NCBI GenBank assembly: GCA_041397365.1
Contig: JAWKWT010000001.1
Coordinates: forward strand, 372,001-436,000
Direction of reading: 5' to 3'
Origin: P52-10 sp041397365
GTDB taxonomy: Bacteria > Pseudomonadota > Alphaproteobacteria > Rhizobiales > Xanthobacteraceae
Length of the DNA stretch: 64,000 nucleotides
Shown here: positions 7,652-17,932 of the stretch, piece after piece
How positions within the stretch are numbered: the stretch's first letter is position 1
How the letters are laid out: each line of letters begins with the position of its first letter
Translations under genes and position numbers: made by a program
The notes under the pieces: generated by a model
Told to the model about the DNA's origin: nothing
What the model saw: only the letters and a program-made list of their open reading frames with translations
Database searches by the model: none

Positions 7652-10285
7652 ATGACCGCCGATCGCTACAATGCACGCGAAGCCGAGCCGCGCTGGCAGC
7701 GCGCCTGGGACGAGCAGAAAATCTTCTCCACCTCGAACGACGATCCGCGTCCGAAATATTACGTGCTGGAGATGTTCCCCTACCCGTCGGGCCGCATCCA
7801 TATGGGGCACGTCCGCAACTACACGATGGGCGACGTGGTCGCGCGCTACAAGCGGGCGCAAGGGTTCAACGTCCTGCATCCGATGGGATGGGACGCCTTC
7901 GGCCTGCCGGCCGAGAACGCCGCGATCCAGAACAAGACCGATCCGGCGAAATGGACCTACGCCAATATCGCCACCATGAAGAAGCAGCTTCAGACCATGG
8001 GTCTGTCGCTCGACTGGTCGCGCGAGATCGCCACCTGCGATCCGAGCTACTACAAGCACCAGCAGAAGATGTTTCTCGATTTCCTGAAGGCGGGGCTCGC
8101 CGAGCGCGAGAAACGCAAGATAAATTGGGACCCGGTCGATATGACCGTGCTCGCCAACGAGCAGGTGATCGACGGCCGCGGCTGGCGCTCGGGGGCCGTG
8201 GTCGAGCAGCGCGAGATGAACCAGTGGGTCTTCAAGATCACCAAGTTCTCGCAGGAGTTGCTCGACGCGCTCGACACGCTGGAGCGCTGGCCGGACAAGG
8301 TGCGGCTGATGCAGCGCAACTGGATCGGCCGCTCCGAGGGCCTTCTGATCCGCTTCGCGCTCGACGCCAGGACCACGCCGAACGCGGAAACCGAACTGAA
8401 GATCTTCACCACGCGGCCGGACACGCTGTTCGGCGCGAAATTCATGGCGATCGCGTCGGACCATCCGCTCGCGCAGGCGGCCGCCGCGAAGAACCCGGCG
8501 CTGGCCGACGTCATCGCCCAGTGCAAGCGCATGGGCACGGCGCAGGCCGAGATCGACACCGCCGAAAAGCTCGGCTTCGACACCGGCATCAAGGCGGCGC
8601 ATCCGTTCGATCCGGACTGGAAGCTGCCGGTTTACGTGGCCAACTTCATCCTGATGGAATACGGCACCGGGGCGATCTTCGGCTGCCCCGCGCACGACCA
8701 GCGCGACCTCGATTTCGTCAACAAATACGGCCTCGGCAATACGCCGGTCGTCTGCCCGGAAGGCCAGGACCCGGCGTCCTTCGTCATCACCGACACCGCC
8801 TATGACGGCGACGGACGGATGATAAACTCCCGCTTCCTCGACGGCATGAGCATCGAGCAGGCGAAGGACGAGGTGGCGAAGCGGCTGGAAAGCGAGACAC
8901 GCGGCAATGAGCCCGTCGGCGAGCGCAAGGTGAATTTCCGCCTGCGCGACTGGGGCATTTCGCGCCAGCGCTATTGGGGCTGCCCGATCCCGGTGATCCA
9001 TTGCGAGGTGTGCGGCGTGGTGCCGGTGCCGGACAAGGACCTGCCGGTGGTGCTGCCGGCCGATGTGAGTTTCGACAAGCCGGGCAACGCGCTCGACCAT
9101 CACCCGACATGGAAGCACGTCGCCTGTCCGACATGCGGCGGCAAGGCGCAGCGCGAAACGGACACGATGGACACCTTCGTCGATTCGTCGTGGTATTTCG
9201 CCCGCTTCACCGATCCGTGGAACGCGAACGCACCGACCAGTCGCAAGGATGTCGATTCCTGGCTGCCGGTGGACCAGTATATCGGCGGCGTCGAGCATGC
9301 GATCCTGCACCTGCTCTATTCGCGCTTCTTCACCCGCGCGATGAAGGCCACCGGCCATGTCGGGCTGGACGAGCCGTTCGCCGGCCTGTTCACCCAAGGC
9401 ATGGTCGTCCACGAGACCTACCGCAAGCAGGACGGCGGCTTCGTCGCGCCGAACGAGATCAGGATCGAGCCGGCCGGCGACAGCCGCCGGGCGATTCTGC
9501 TGCAAACCGGCGAGGACATCGAGATCGGCCCAATCGAGAAGATGTCGAAGTCGAAGCGCAACACCGTCGATCCGGACGACATCATCGCCACCTATGGCGC
9601 GGACACCGCGCGCTGGTTCATGCTGTCGGACTCGCCGCCGGATCGCGACGTGATCTGGAGCGAGGAGGGCGTGCAGGGCGCGACCCGCTTCGTGCAGCGC
9701 ATCTGGCGCATGGTGAGCGCCGCCGCCCCGTTTCTGGCAGCCCCCGGAACCACGGCCGACACCAGCGGCCATGCCGCAGCCCATGCGCTGCGCGCACTGG
9801 CCCACCGGACGCTGGCCGACGTCTCGGCCGCGATCGAGCGGCTGCGCTTCAACACCGCCATCGCCAAGCTGTATGCCTTCGTCGGCGCATTGCAGGAGAT
9901 CGCCGACAAACCGGACGCGCTCCTCGCCAAGGACCCGGTCCATGCGGCGGCGGCGCGCGAAGCCTTCGACATCCTGGTGCGGATGATCGCGCCGATGATG
10001 CCGCATCTGGCGGAGGAGTGCTGGTCCGCGCTCGGCCATCAGGGGCTGGTCTCGGTCGCGCCCTGGCCTCAAATTCAACCCGATTTGCTGGAAGATGACA
10101 CCATCACCCTGCCCGTCCAGGTCAATGGGAAGAAGAGAGCCGACGTGACCGTGCCGCGGGACGCGAAGAATCCGGAGATTGAGGCTGCCGTTCTGGCGCT
10201 CGATGCGGTAAAACGAGCCCTCGAGGGGAAGGCGCCGCGCAAGGTGATCGTGGTGCCGAAAAGGATCGTCAATGTCGTTGGCTGA
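7652..10285 (+). CDS. leuS: Leucyl-tRNA synthetase
   Basis: This class I aminoacyl-tRNA synthetase charges tRNA-Leu. The 877-residue protein has the HIGH motif as HMGH (residues 50-53) in YPSGRIHMGHVRNY, the CP1 editing domain (TTRPDTLFGAKFMAIASDHPL and later GTGAIFGCPAHDQRD), the KMSKS motif at about 630-634, and a C-terminal anticodon-binding region ending in IVVPKRIVNVVG. Length is normal. The last 14 bases overlap the start of lptE, so the two are translationally coupled in a leuS-lptE-holA operon. Confidence 0.98.
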   Translation: MTADRYNAREAEPRWQRAWDEQKIFSTSNDDPRPKYYVLEMFPYPSGRIHMGHVRNYTMGDVVARYKRAQGFNVLHPMGWDAFGLPAENAAIQNKTDPAKWTYANIATMKKQLQTMGLSLDWSREIATCDPSYYKHQQKMFLDFLKAGLAEREKRKINWDPVDMTVLANEQVIDGRGWRSGAVVEQREMNQWVFKITKFSQELLDALDTLERWPDKVRLMQRNWIGRSEGLLIRFALDARTTPNAETELKIFTTRPDTLFGAKFMAIASDHPLAQAAAAKNPALADVIAQCKRMGTAQAEIDTAEKLGFDTGIKAAHPFDPDWKLPVYVANFILMEYGTGAIFGCPAHDQRDLDFVNKYGLGNTPVVCPEGQDPASFVITDTAYDGDGRMINSRFLDGMSIEQAKDEVAKRLESETRGNEPVGERKVNFRLRDWGISRQRYWGCPIPVIHCEVCGVVPVPDKDLPVVLPADVSFDKPGNALDHHPTWKHVACPTCGGKAQRETDTMDTFVDSSWYFARFTDPWNANAPTSRKDVDSWLPVDQYIGGVEHAILHLLYSRFFTRAMKATGHVGLDEPFAGLFTQGMVVHETYRKQDGGFVAPNEIRIEPAGDSRRAILLQTGEDIEIGPIEKMSKSKRNTVDPDDIIATYGADTARWFMLSDSPPDRDVIWSEEGVQGATRFVQRIWRMVSAAAPFLAAPGTTADTSGHAAAHALRALAHRTLADVSAAIERLRFNTAIAKLYAFVGALQEIADKPDALLAKDPVHAAAAREAFDILVRMIAPMMPHLAEECWSALGHQGLVSVAPWPQIQPDLLEDDTITLPVQVNGKKRADVTVPRDAKNPEIEAAVLALDAVKRALEGKAPRKVIVVPKRIVNVVG

Positions 10286-10823
10286 TGCCCGTTTCGCCAT
10301 CCGTCTGCTGGCCATCGCCGCCCTGGGCGCGCCGCTCGCCGGCTGTTTCCAGCCGATGTATGCGGAACGCACCGTCGCGGGCGAACCGGCGCTGCGCGAG
10401 AAACTGTCCGCCATCGACATCACCGACATCAAGACCGCCAACCCGCGCGACGAGCGGCTCAGCGTGGAACTGCGCAGCGGTCTCGCCTTCAACTTCACCG
10501 GCGGCGGCAGCCCGGCCGCGCCGACGCACCGCCTCGTGGTGCGCCTGAACACCAGCCGCGTCTCGACCATCGTCGACAACACCACCGGCCGACCGGAAAT
10601 CGAGAATTTCGGCATCGACGTTTCTTACGAGTTGCGCGAGATCGCCACCGACAAATCGGTGCTGCGGGCCAACACCTTCGCGCGCGTGACCTACGACAAT
10701 CCGGGACAGGAACAGCGTTTCGCCCGCCTGCGCGGCATGCGCGACGCCGAAACCCGCGCGACGAAGCAGATCGCCGACAACATCAGCCAGCGGCTGTCGT
10801 CGTTCTTCGTCGCCGGAACCTGA
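10272..10823 (+). CDS. lptE: LPS-assembly lipoprotein LptE
   Basis: LptE plugs the LptD barrel in the outer membrane and helps place lipopolysaccharide on the cell surface. The 183-residue product begins with a lipoprotein signal and lipobox (ALGAPLAGC), giving a predicted lipidated cysteine near residue 25, followed by FQPMYAERT as in alphaproteobacterial LptE. The body is a beta-rich domain with few strong motifs, so identification rests on the lipobox, length and the conserved leuS-lptE-holA order. It overlaps leuS by 14 bp. Confidence 0.87.
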   Translation: MSLADARFAIRLLAIAALGAPLAGCFQPMYAERTVAGEPALREKLSAIDITDIKTANPRDERLSVELRSGLAFNFTGGGSPAAPTHRLVVRLNTSRVSTIVDNTTGRPEIENFGIDVSYELREIATDKSVLRANTFARVTYDNPGQEQRFARLRGMRDAETRATKQIADNISQRLSSFFVAGT

Positions 10824-10833
10824 TTGTGCGGCG

Positions 10834-11862
10834 GTGACCGCCATCACGCCGCGCGAGGTCGACAGCTACCTCGCCAGGCCCAACCCGGCCCACGCCATCA
10901 TTCTGGTCTTCGGCGACGATCTCGGCCTCGTGCGCGAGCGCGCCGACGCGCTGATCGCCAGCGCCGTCGACAATGTGAACGATCCGTTCTCGCTGGTGCG
11001 GCTCGACGGCGACGAGCTTGCCTCCGAGCCGTCGCGACTGATCGACGAAGCGATGACCGTGCCCTTGTTCGGCGGACGCCGCGCCATCCGTGTCCGCGCC
11101 GGCAGAAGCAGCTTTGCGAGCGCCGTCGAGATTCTTATCAACGAGCCGCCGAAGGATTGCCGCATCGTGATCGAGGCCGGCGAGCTGCGGCGCGACGCGC
11201 CGTTGCGCGTGCTCTGCGAGAAAGCGAAGACGGCGGCGGCCATCACCTGCTACGCCGACAATGAGCGCGATCTCGAACGCCTGATCGAGAGCGAGTTGCA
11301 GATCGCGCGCCTGACCATCACGCCGGATGCGCGCGCCGCATTGGTCGAGCTGATCGGCGGCGACCGCCTCGCCTCGCGCAACGAAATCCGCAAGCTGACT
11401 CTGTACGCGCACGGCAAAAACGAGATCACGCTGGACGATGTCGTCGCGGTGGTGACGGACGCCTCCGACCTCGCGCTCGATTCCGTCATCGACTATGCGT
11501 TCGCCGGACGGCCGGCCGATTTCGAAACGCATTTTTCCCGCGCGCTGTCGGCGGGGACCAATCCGAATTCGATCATGTTCGCCGCGCAGAGGCAGGCCGG
11601 GCTGCTGCACAAGGCGCGGCTTGTGGTCGATCAGGGATCGTCGCCGAAGAACGCCTTCGACCGCGCGATTCCGCGCTGGCATTTTTCGCGCGAGCAACTG
11701 GTGCTGCGCGCGCTCGACGTCTCGTCCGCCGAGCGGCTCGCGCAAAATATCGTTCAGCTCGGCGACGCGACGCTGGAGTTGCGGAGGCAGGCGCAGTTGG
11801 CGCCCGTGATCGCCCAACGCGCGCTGATGGCGATCGCCGTCAACGCGCGGCGGAAGAGTTAA
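10834..11862 (+). CDS. holA: DNA polymerase III delta subunit
   Basis: The delta subunit is part of the clamp loader that opens the beta sliding clamp and places it on primed DNA. The 342-residue protein starts at GTG 10834, ten bases after lptE. The N-terminal AAA-like fold begins HAIILVFGDDLGLVRERAD; the central GGDRLASRNEIRKLTLYA and LALDSVIDYAFAG segments are typical of HolA. Length is normal. Its stop overlaps the convergent parB stop by four bases. Confidence 0.93.
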   Translation: MTAITPREVDSYLARPNPAHAIILVFGDDLGLVRERADALIASAVDNVNDPFSLVRLDGDELASEPSRLIDEAMTVPLFGGRRAIRVRAGRSSFASAVEILINEPPKDCRIVIEAGELRRDAPLRVLCEKAKTAAAITCYADNERDLERLIESELQIARLTITPDARAALVELIGGDRLASRNEIRKLTLYAHGKNEITLDDVVAVVTDASDLALDSVIDYAFAGRPADFETHFSRALSAGTNPNSIMFAAQRQAGLLHKARLVVDQGSSPKNAFDRAIPRWHFSREQLVLRALDVSSAERLAQNIVQLGDATLELRRQAQLAPVIAQRALMAIAVNARRKS

Positions 11863-12740
11863 CCGCGCCCGGATTCGAGCCGCTTCAAAATATCGTCGAG
11901 TTGATCGAGATCGCGATAGCGGATCTGCACGGCGCCGCCCGGATCTTTGTGATCGACGCTGACCGACAGGCCCAGAATATCGCCGATGCGTTTTTCCAAC
12001 GCGAGCGTGTCGGCGTCCTTCTTCGGCTTCGCCGTCTCGCCACGCGGCTTGCGCACAGGCGCGCCGCTCTCGTGCGCGAGCGCCTCGGTCTGTCGCACGC
12101 TCAAGCCGTCCCTGATGACGCGCGCCGCCGCCTGCACCGGATCATCCAGACCGATCAGCGCGCGCGCATGGCCCGCCGACAATCGTCCGGATGAAATATG
12201 CTCCTGCACCTCGGCGGGAAGCTTCATCAGCCGCATCATGTTGGCGACATGGCTGCGGCTCTTGCCGACGGCCTTCGCCACATCCTCGGTGCTATGCCGG
12301 AATTCCTCGACCAGCACATGATAGCCGCGCGCTTCCTCCAGCGCGTTGAGGTCCTCGCGCTGCACGTTCTCGACGATCATCACCTTGAGCGTATCATTGT
12401 CGCTCAGTTCGATCGGCACGATCGGCACGTCATGCAGGCCGGCGCGCTGCGCCGCGCGCCAGCGGCGCTCGCCGGCGACGATCTCGTAAGAGTCGGTTGC
12501 ACCCTTGCTCGCACGAACGACGATCGGCTGGATGATGCCGTGCTCGCGGATCGAAGACGCCAGCTCCTCCAGTTCGGACGGGGCGAAATTCTTGCGCGGA
12601 TTGCGCGGATTGGGTTTCAGGAATTCGATCGGCACGCGCCGCTGCGCGCGGCCGCGTTCGGTCTTCGTCGCCTCGCCGCCGACATCGCCGATCAGGCTTG
12701 CAAGTCCCCTGCCCAATCGCGAGCGCGCTTCATCGGCCAT
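11859..12740 (-). CDS. parB: Chromosome partitioning protein ParB
   Basis: ParB binds parS, spreads as a CTP-dependent clamp and is positioned by ParA, segregating origins. From ATG 12740 the product has 293 residues. It begins RLGRGLASLIGD (the ParA-stimulating N-terminal segment), then the CTP-binding core with NPRKNF and GERRWRA, and the helix-turn-helix (EDVAKAVGKSRSHVANMMRLMKLP) that reads parS. The C-terminal part is the dimerisation domain. The frame extends to 12770 but the family N-terminus is MADEARSRLGRG. It lies 50 bp after parA, and two parS sites occur nearby at 14260 and 16323. Confidence 0.96.
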   Translation of the reverse strand: MADEARSRLGRGLASLIGDVGGEATKTERGRAQRRVPIEFLKPNPRNPRKNFAPSELEELASSIREHGIIQPIVVRASKGATDSYEIVAGERRWRAAQRAGLHDVPIVPIELSDNDTLKVMIVENVQREDLNALEEARGYHVLVEEFRHSTEDVAKAVGKSRSHVANMMRLMKLPAEVQEHISSGRLSAGHARALIGLDDPVQAAARVIRDGLSVRQTEALAHESGAPVRKPRGETAKPKKDADTLALEKRIGDILGLSVSVDHKDPGGAVQIRYRDLDQLDDILKRLESGRG

Positions 12741-12790
12741 CGCGGCCTCCCTCGAACTCACCAACACCACTCCGCTTTACACAGGACGAC

Positions 12791-13659
<869 letters not shown>

Positions 13660-13663
<4 letters not shown>

Positions 13664-14352
13664 GACCGCCGGCCATCCTTTACGTCGAGGGCGTTAAGCC
13701 GCCTCACCTCGACAATTGCGCTGCCCGCCTGCGTGCGACTCGGATGCAGCAGCGGCTCAAAATTCCAATATTTTGTGGCTTCCGTCAATTCAGACTCTAC
13801 ATCTTGACCCTTCAGGAACAATCCCTTCGCGCCGTTCCGGATCAGCGGTTCCGCCATATCGATCAACAGCTTTAGCGACGCGAGCGCCCTTGCAGTGATG
13901 TAATCGGCCTTTGGTGGATTGCTATCCACGTAATCCCCGATGTTCATGACATGCACTACGCCCCGTCCGCCGGTGACGCGCAGCGCCTCGCGCAGGAACG
14001 CCGCCTTGCGGCTGTTGCGCTCGACCAGATGGACGACGGCCTCCGGCTTGTCGGCAAGCGCACAGGCCAGAACGATCCCCGGAAAGCCGCCACCCGAGCC
14101 GAGATCGATCCAGACGCGGCCCGAAGGCGCGATGTCGAGAAGCTGAAGCGAGTCGGCGATATGCCGGGTCCAGATCGCATCCAGCGTCGCCGGCGAGATC
14201 AGATTGGTCTTCGCCTGCCAGGCCAGCAGCAGGGCGACATAGGTGTCGAGCCGCGCTTCTGTTTCACGTGAAACAGGACAGAGCGCCAGTGCCGCCCGCT
14301 TGTTGGCGGCGAGCCGGCCGGAGTCGGGACCGGACGCAGGGGATTTCACCAT
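13660..14352 (-). CDS. rsmG: 16S rRNA (guanine-527-N7) methyltransferase RsmG
   Basis: RsmG (GidB) methylates G527 of 16S rRNA using S-adenosylmethionine. The 230-residue protein carries the SAM-binding IDLGSGGGFPGIVLA motif, VERNSRKAAFLREALR, and the TARALASLKLLIDMAEPL segment of the family. The N-terminal VSRETEARLD segment is encoded by a DNA stretch containing a perfect parS palindrome (14260-14275), so this part of the gene is also a ParB-binding site. It is 20 bp from the mnmG stop. Confidence 0.95.
14260..14275. promoter_or_regulatory. parS centromere site 1 (inside rsmG)
   Basis: The sequence TGTTTCACGTGAAACA is a perfect 16-bp palindrome matching the general chromosomal parS consensus. 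It lies within rsmG, 0.6 kb upstream of parA, and is presumably bound by the ParB encoded at 11859. Confidence 0.93.
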
Positions 14353-14372
14353 GGATGCCTCGCCGGACGCGA

Positions 14373-16238
14373 TCAGCCCGCCGACCGTCTATTCGACTGC
14401 CGCCGCAGATGCCCGATCAGCAGCGTCAATGCTGCCGGCGTGATGCCGTCCATTCGCGACGCCTGCCCGATCGTCGCCGGCCGTCCGGCTTCGAGCCGCT
14501 GGCGGACCTCGTTCGACAGGCCCGAGACAGCCGCATAATCGACGGCATCGCCCAGCAAGACGCTTTCGTCGCGCTTCAGCGCCGCCATGTCGGCGGCCTG
14601 CCGCGCGACATAGACGTCGTATTTCGCCTCGATTTCCAGATGCTCGGCAATCTTCGGCGCGATGTGGTCCAGCTCGGGCCAGATCCGGGCGAGATCGGCA
14701 AACTGGATATCCGGATAGGCCAGCAGCTCGAAGGCCGAGCGACGCTGACCGTCGCGATTGAGCGTCAGGCCCTGCCGGATTGCCTCGGTCGGCGTGATCG
14801 ACAGCGCTTTGGCCTGCGCCCGCGCGTCTGAAAGCGCCTGCATCTTGGCGCGATGCGCTCCAAAACGCTCCGAGCCAACGCAGCCGAGCGCGATCCCGCG
14901 ATCCGTCAGCCGCTGATCGGCATTATCGGCGCGCAGCGTCAGCCGGTATTCGGCGCGCGAGGTGAACATGCGATAGGGCTCGGACACGCCGCGCGTGACC
15001 AGATCATCGATCATCACCCCGAGATAGCCGTCGGCGCGGTCGAACGTGATGGTCTCCGCCCCCGACGCCAGCCGCGCGGCGTTGAGCCCGGCCACGAGCC
15101 CTTGCGCCGCCGCCTCCTCATAGCCGGTGGTGCCGTTGATCTGCCCGGCCAGGAACAGGCCCTTCAGGCGCTTCGTTTCCAGCGCCGGCGTCAGTTCGCG
15201 CGGATCGACGTGATCGTATTCGATCGCATACCCGGGCCGGACCATGCGGGTGCTCTCGAGCCCCGGAATGGTCTTGAGGATCGCAAGCTGAACCTCCTCC
15301 GGCAGCGAGGTCGAAATGCCGTTCGGATAGACGGTGGTGTCGTCCAGCCCCTCAGGCTCCAGAAAGATCTGGTGCCCATCGCGGTCGCCAAAGCGCACAA
15401 TCTTGTCCTCGATCGACGGGCAATAGCGCGGCCCCCGGCTCTGGATCTGGCCCGAATACATCGGCGAGCGATGCACGTTCGCGCGAATGACGTCATGGGT
15501 CGCCGGCGTCGTCCGCGTGATCCCGCATTCGATCTGCGGCGTCGTGATCTTCGGTCAGGACCGAAAACGGCTCCGGCGGATCGTCGCCGGGCTGCATCTC
15601 GACACCGGCCCAGTCGTCGTCCCGTCCAGCCGTGGCGGCGTGCCGGTCTTCAGCCGGCCGAGCACGAACCCCAGCCGCTCAAATGTCTTCGACAGACCGA
15701 GCGCCGGCGCTTCGCCGATGCGGCCCGCCGGCCAATTCTTCTCGCCCAGATGAATGAGCCCGCGCAAAAAAGTGCCGGTGGTGATGACGACCGCGCCGGC
15801 GCGCAGCTTCTGCCATCTGCCAGCACCAGCCCGGTAATCTGCCCGTTTGCAGTCAGCAGATCGTCGGCCTCGGCTTCGATGACGGAGAGATTGTCCGTGG
15901 TGCGGATCGCGGCTCGTATGGCGGCGGCATAAAGCTTGCGGTCGGCCTGCGTGCGCGGCCCGCGCACGGCCGACCCTTGCGGCGGTTGAGCACGCGAACT
16001 GAATGCCGCCGGCGTCCGCCACGCGGCCCATCAATCCGTCGAGCGCATCGACTTCGCGCACCAGATGACCCTTGCCGAGCCCGCCGATCGCGGGGTTGCA
16101 GGACATTGCGCCGACCGTGTCGAAGCGGTGAGTCACCAGCGCCGTGCGCGCGCCCATCCGCGCGGCCGCAGCCGCAGCTTCGCAGCCGGCGTGGCCGCCG
16201 CCGACCACAATCACGTCGAAGGAATCGGAACTGGTCAT
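14373..16238 (-). CDS. mnmG: tRNA U34 carboxymethylaminomethyltransferase subunit MnmG (frame broken)
   Basis: MnmG (GidA) is the FAD-dependent partner of MnmE, modifying wobble uridine 34 of tRNAs. The N-terminus shows the FAD dinucleotide motif (VIVVGGGHAGCEAAAAAARMG), then CNPAIGGLGKGHLVREVDALDG. The C-terminal frame from about 15550 to 14373 is intact, including TSRAEYRLTLRADNADQRLT and ending in an Ile/His-rich helix. Between about 15545 and 16010 the frame changes at least four times: a C is missing after GGIQF and again at RKGP, a base is missing near 15830, and others occur near 15595 and 15555. Restoring them gives uninterrupted family sequence, so these look like base-calling errors. 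Confidence 0.88.
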
Positions 16239-16322
16239 GGGTGCTTATCCACAGCCCTTCTACGCCCCCGATAGTTCGCCGTAAAGCACGGAACCCGTAT
16301 GAATCGCTCAGATCGAGATTTC

Positions 16323-16338
16323 CGTTTCACGTGAAACA
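16323..16338. promoter_or_regulatory. parS centromere site 2 (mnmG-mnmE intergenic)
   Basis: The sequence contains the 14-bp palindrome GTTTCACGTGAAAC (16324-16337), identical to the core of the site at 14260 and flanked by C and A. It lies 85 bp upstream of the mnmG start and next to an AT-only hairpin. Confidence 0.9.
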
Positions 16339-16340
16339 TA

Positions 16341-16374
16341 GAAATGAATATAATATTGAATTATAATTCATTTC
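16341..16374. other. AT-rich imperfect inverted repeat beside parS
   Basis: GAAATGAATATAAT faces ATTATAATTCATTTC across a 5-base loop, with one unpaired A. The stretch is almost entirely A/T in a GC-rich genome. It lies between the mnmE stop (minus strand) and the parS site. It could be an mnmE terminator, a DNA-unwinding stretch or a protein-binding site; the sequence alone does not decide. Confidence 0.6.
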
Positions 16375-17711
16375 TATTTGCCGATGCAGAAGTCCCTGAA
16401 AATGGCGTCGAGAATGTCTTCCACATCCACCCGCCCCAGCAGCCGGCCGAGCGCGGTCGCCGCGAGCCGCAGCTCCTCCGCCACCAGTTCCTCGCCCCTC
16501 GCCGAACCGGAAGCCGCCCGATCAAGCGCGACAACGGCCTCCTCCAGCAATTTCCGCTGCCGGAGCCGAGTCACCAGGCCGGTCTCGACCGAGCTGAAAT
16601 AGTCGGCGGCGAATTGGCCGATCGCGCCGATGAGGTCATCGACGCCCTGCCCTGTTCCGGCGGAAATCACGAACGACGGCGCAGCCGCAACGCCGCCCCT
16701 TGCCGGCGCGACATCGACCTTGTTCCAGACCTGCCAGACGAACGCGGAAAAATCCGGCGGCTGGTCAGCGCCGCCTTCCGTCGCGTCCGAAACCCACAGC
16801 ACAAGGTCCGCCTCCTCCGCCCGCCCCCGCGCCCGCCGCACGCCCTCCTGTTCGACCGGATCGACCGCCTCGCGGATCCCGGCCGTATCGAGCAGCACCA
16901 CCGGATAGCCGCCGAGATCGAGATGCACCTCGATCACGTCGCGCGTCGTGCCGGCAAAAGGCGAGACGATCGCCGCCTCGCGCTGCGCGATCCGGTTGAG
17001 CAAGGTCGACTTGCCGACATTCGGCGCGCCGGCGATCGCCACCACCAGCCCATCGCGCAGCCGCTCGCCATGCGCCGACGCCGCCAGCACCTGCCGGATT
17101 TCATCGGCCAGCGCCGCGACATCCTGCATCGCCGGCGCGAGCAGATCGTCCGGCACGTCGCCCTCGTCGGAAAAGTCGATGCCGACCTCGACCAGCGCCG
17201 ACGCCGCGATGATCCGCTGCCGCCAGTTTTCCGCCCGCCGCCCGAGCAACCCCTTCATCTGCCGCAGCGCGTGCCGGCGCTGAATGTCGGTGTCGGCGTG
17301 GATCAGGTCGTCGAGCCCTTCCGCCTCCGTCAGCCCGAGCTTGCCATTCTCGAACGCCCGCCGGGTGAACTCGCCCGGCTCCGCCGGACGCAGCCCCTCG
17401 ATGCGCGCGAGTTCGCCCAGCAGCGCCGCCAGCACCGCGCGGCCGCCATGCACCTGAAATTCCGCGATGTCCTCGCCTGTTGCGCTGGCCGGTCCTGGAA
17501 ACCACAGCACCACCGCGTCGTCGATCGGCGCGCCGTCCGAGCGCTTCAGCACGGCGAAGGCGGCCTGTCTCGGTTTCGGCAGCGACCCGGCGAGCCGCCG
17601 GATCGCCTCGGAAGCGTCCGGTCCCGACACGCGAACAATCGCGATCGCGGCCGGCGGTCGGCCCGACGACGAAGCAAAAATCGTATCCTGCGCCATCGTA
17701 TTCCGTGTCAT
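16374..17711 (-). CDS. mnmE: tRNA modification GTPase MnmE
   Basis: MnmE (TrmE) works with MnmG to make the 5-carboxymethylaminomethyl group on tRNA wobble uridines. The 445-residue protein has the N-terminal folate-binding domain (DTIFASSSGRPPAAIAIVRVSG, FQVHGG), a helical middle, and an inserted G domain with G1 GAPNVGKST (228-236), the AGTTRD G2 loop, DTAG (G3) and NKVD (G4). It ends in the catalytic FCIGK with Cys at 443. ATG at 17696 (MAQDTIF...) is an alternative start. The gene is intact although mnmG downstream is broken. Confidence 0.97.
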   Translation of the reverse strand: MTRNTMAQDTIFASSSGRPPAAIAIVRVSGPDASEAIRRLAGSLPKPRQAAFAVLKRSDGAPIDDAVVLWFPGPASATGEDIAEFQVHGGRAVLAALLGELARIEGLRPAEPGEFTRRAFENGKLGLTEAEGLDDLIHADTDIQRRHALRQMKGLLGRRAENWRQRIIAASALVEVGIDFSDEGDVPDDLLAPAMQDVAALADEIRQVLAASAHGERLRDGLVVAIAGAPNVGKSTLLNRIAQREAAIVSPFAGTTRDVIEVHLDLGGYPVVLLDTAGIREAVDPVEQEGVRRARGRAEEADLVLWVSDATEGGADQPPDFSAFVWQVWNKVDVAPARGGVAAAPSFVISAGTGQGVDDLIGAIGQFAADYFSSVETGLVTRLRQRKLLEEAVVALDRAASGSARGEELVAEELRLAATALGRLLGRVDVEDILDAIFRDFCIGK

Positions 17712-17932
17712 GGCGTCCCGCGGCCTGCTTCAGAAATAGAGGGAGCCCTGCACTAACCCGCCCACAGCCCGCCTTCAATTTCTCCGGACCGAGCCGGCCG
17801 AACTTTCCGCCCGAGGAGCGATTGTCCCAGGACGGCAGCCGTGGCCTACTGGGCCAATGGGCGAGCCGGCCGACGACCAAATCGCCACGCCCTCTGTCCT
17901 TCGCCAGAATTGCTGCGCAAAAGAGACCCTTC

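Noticed and set aside
7646..10615. A 989-codon open frame on the minus strand opposite leuS
   Set aside because: It is an antisense shadow of leuS and lptE, with biased composition and no domain signal.
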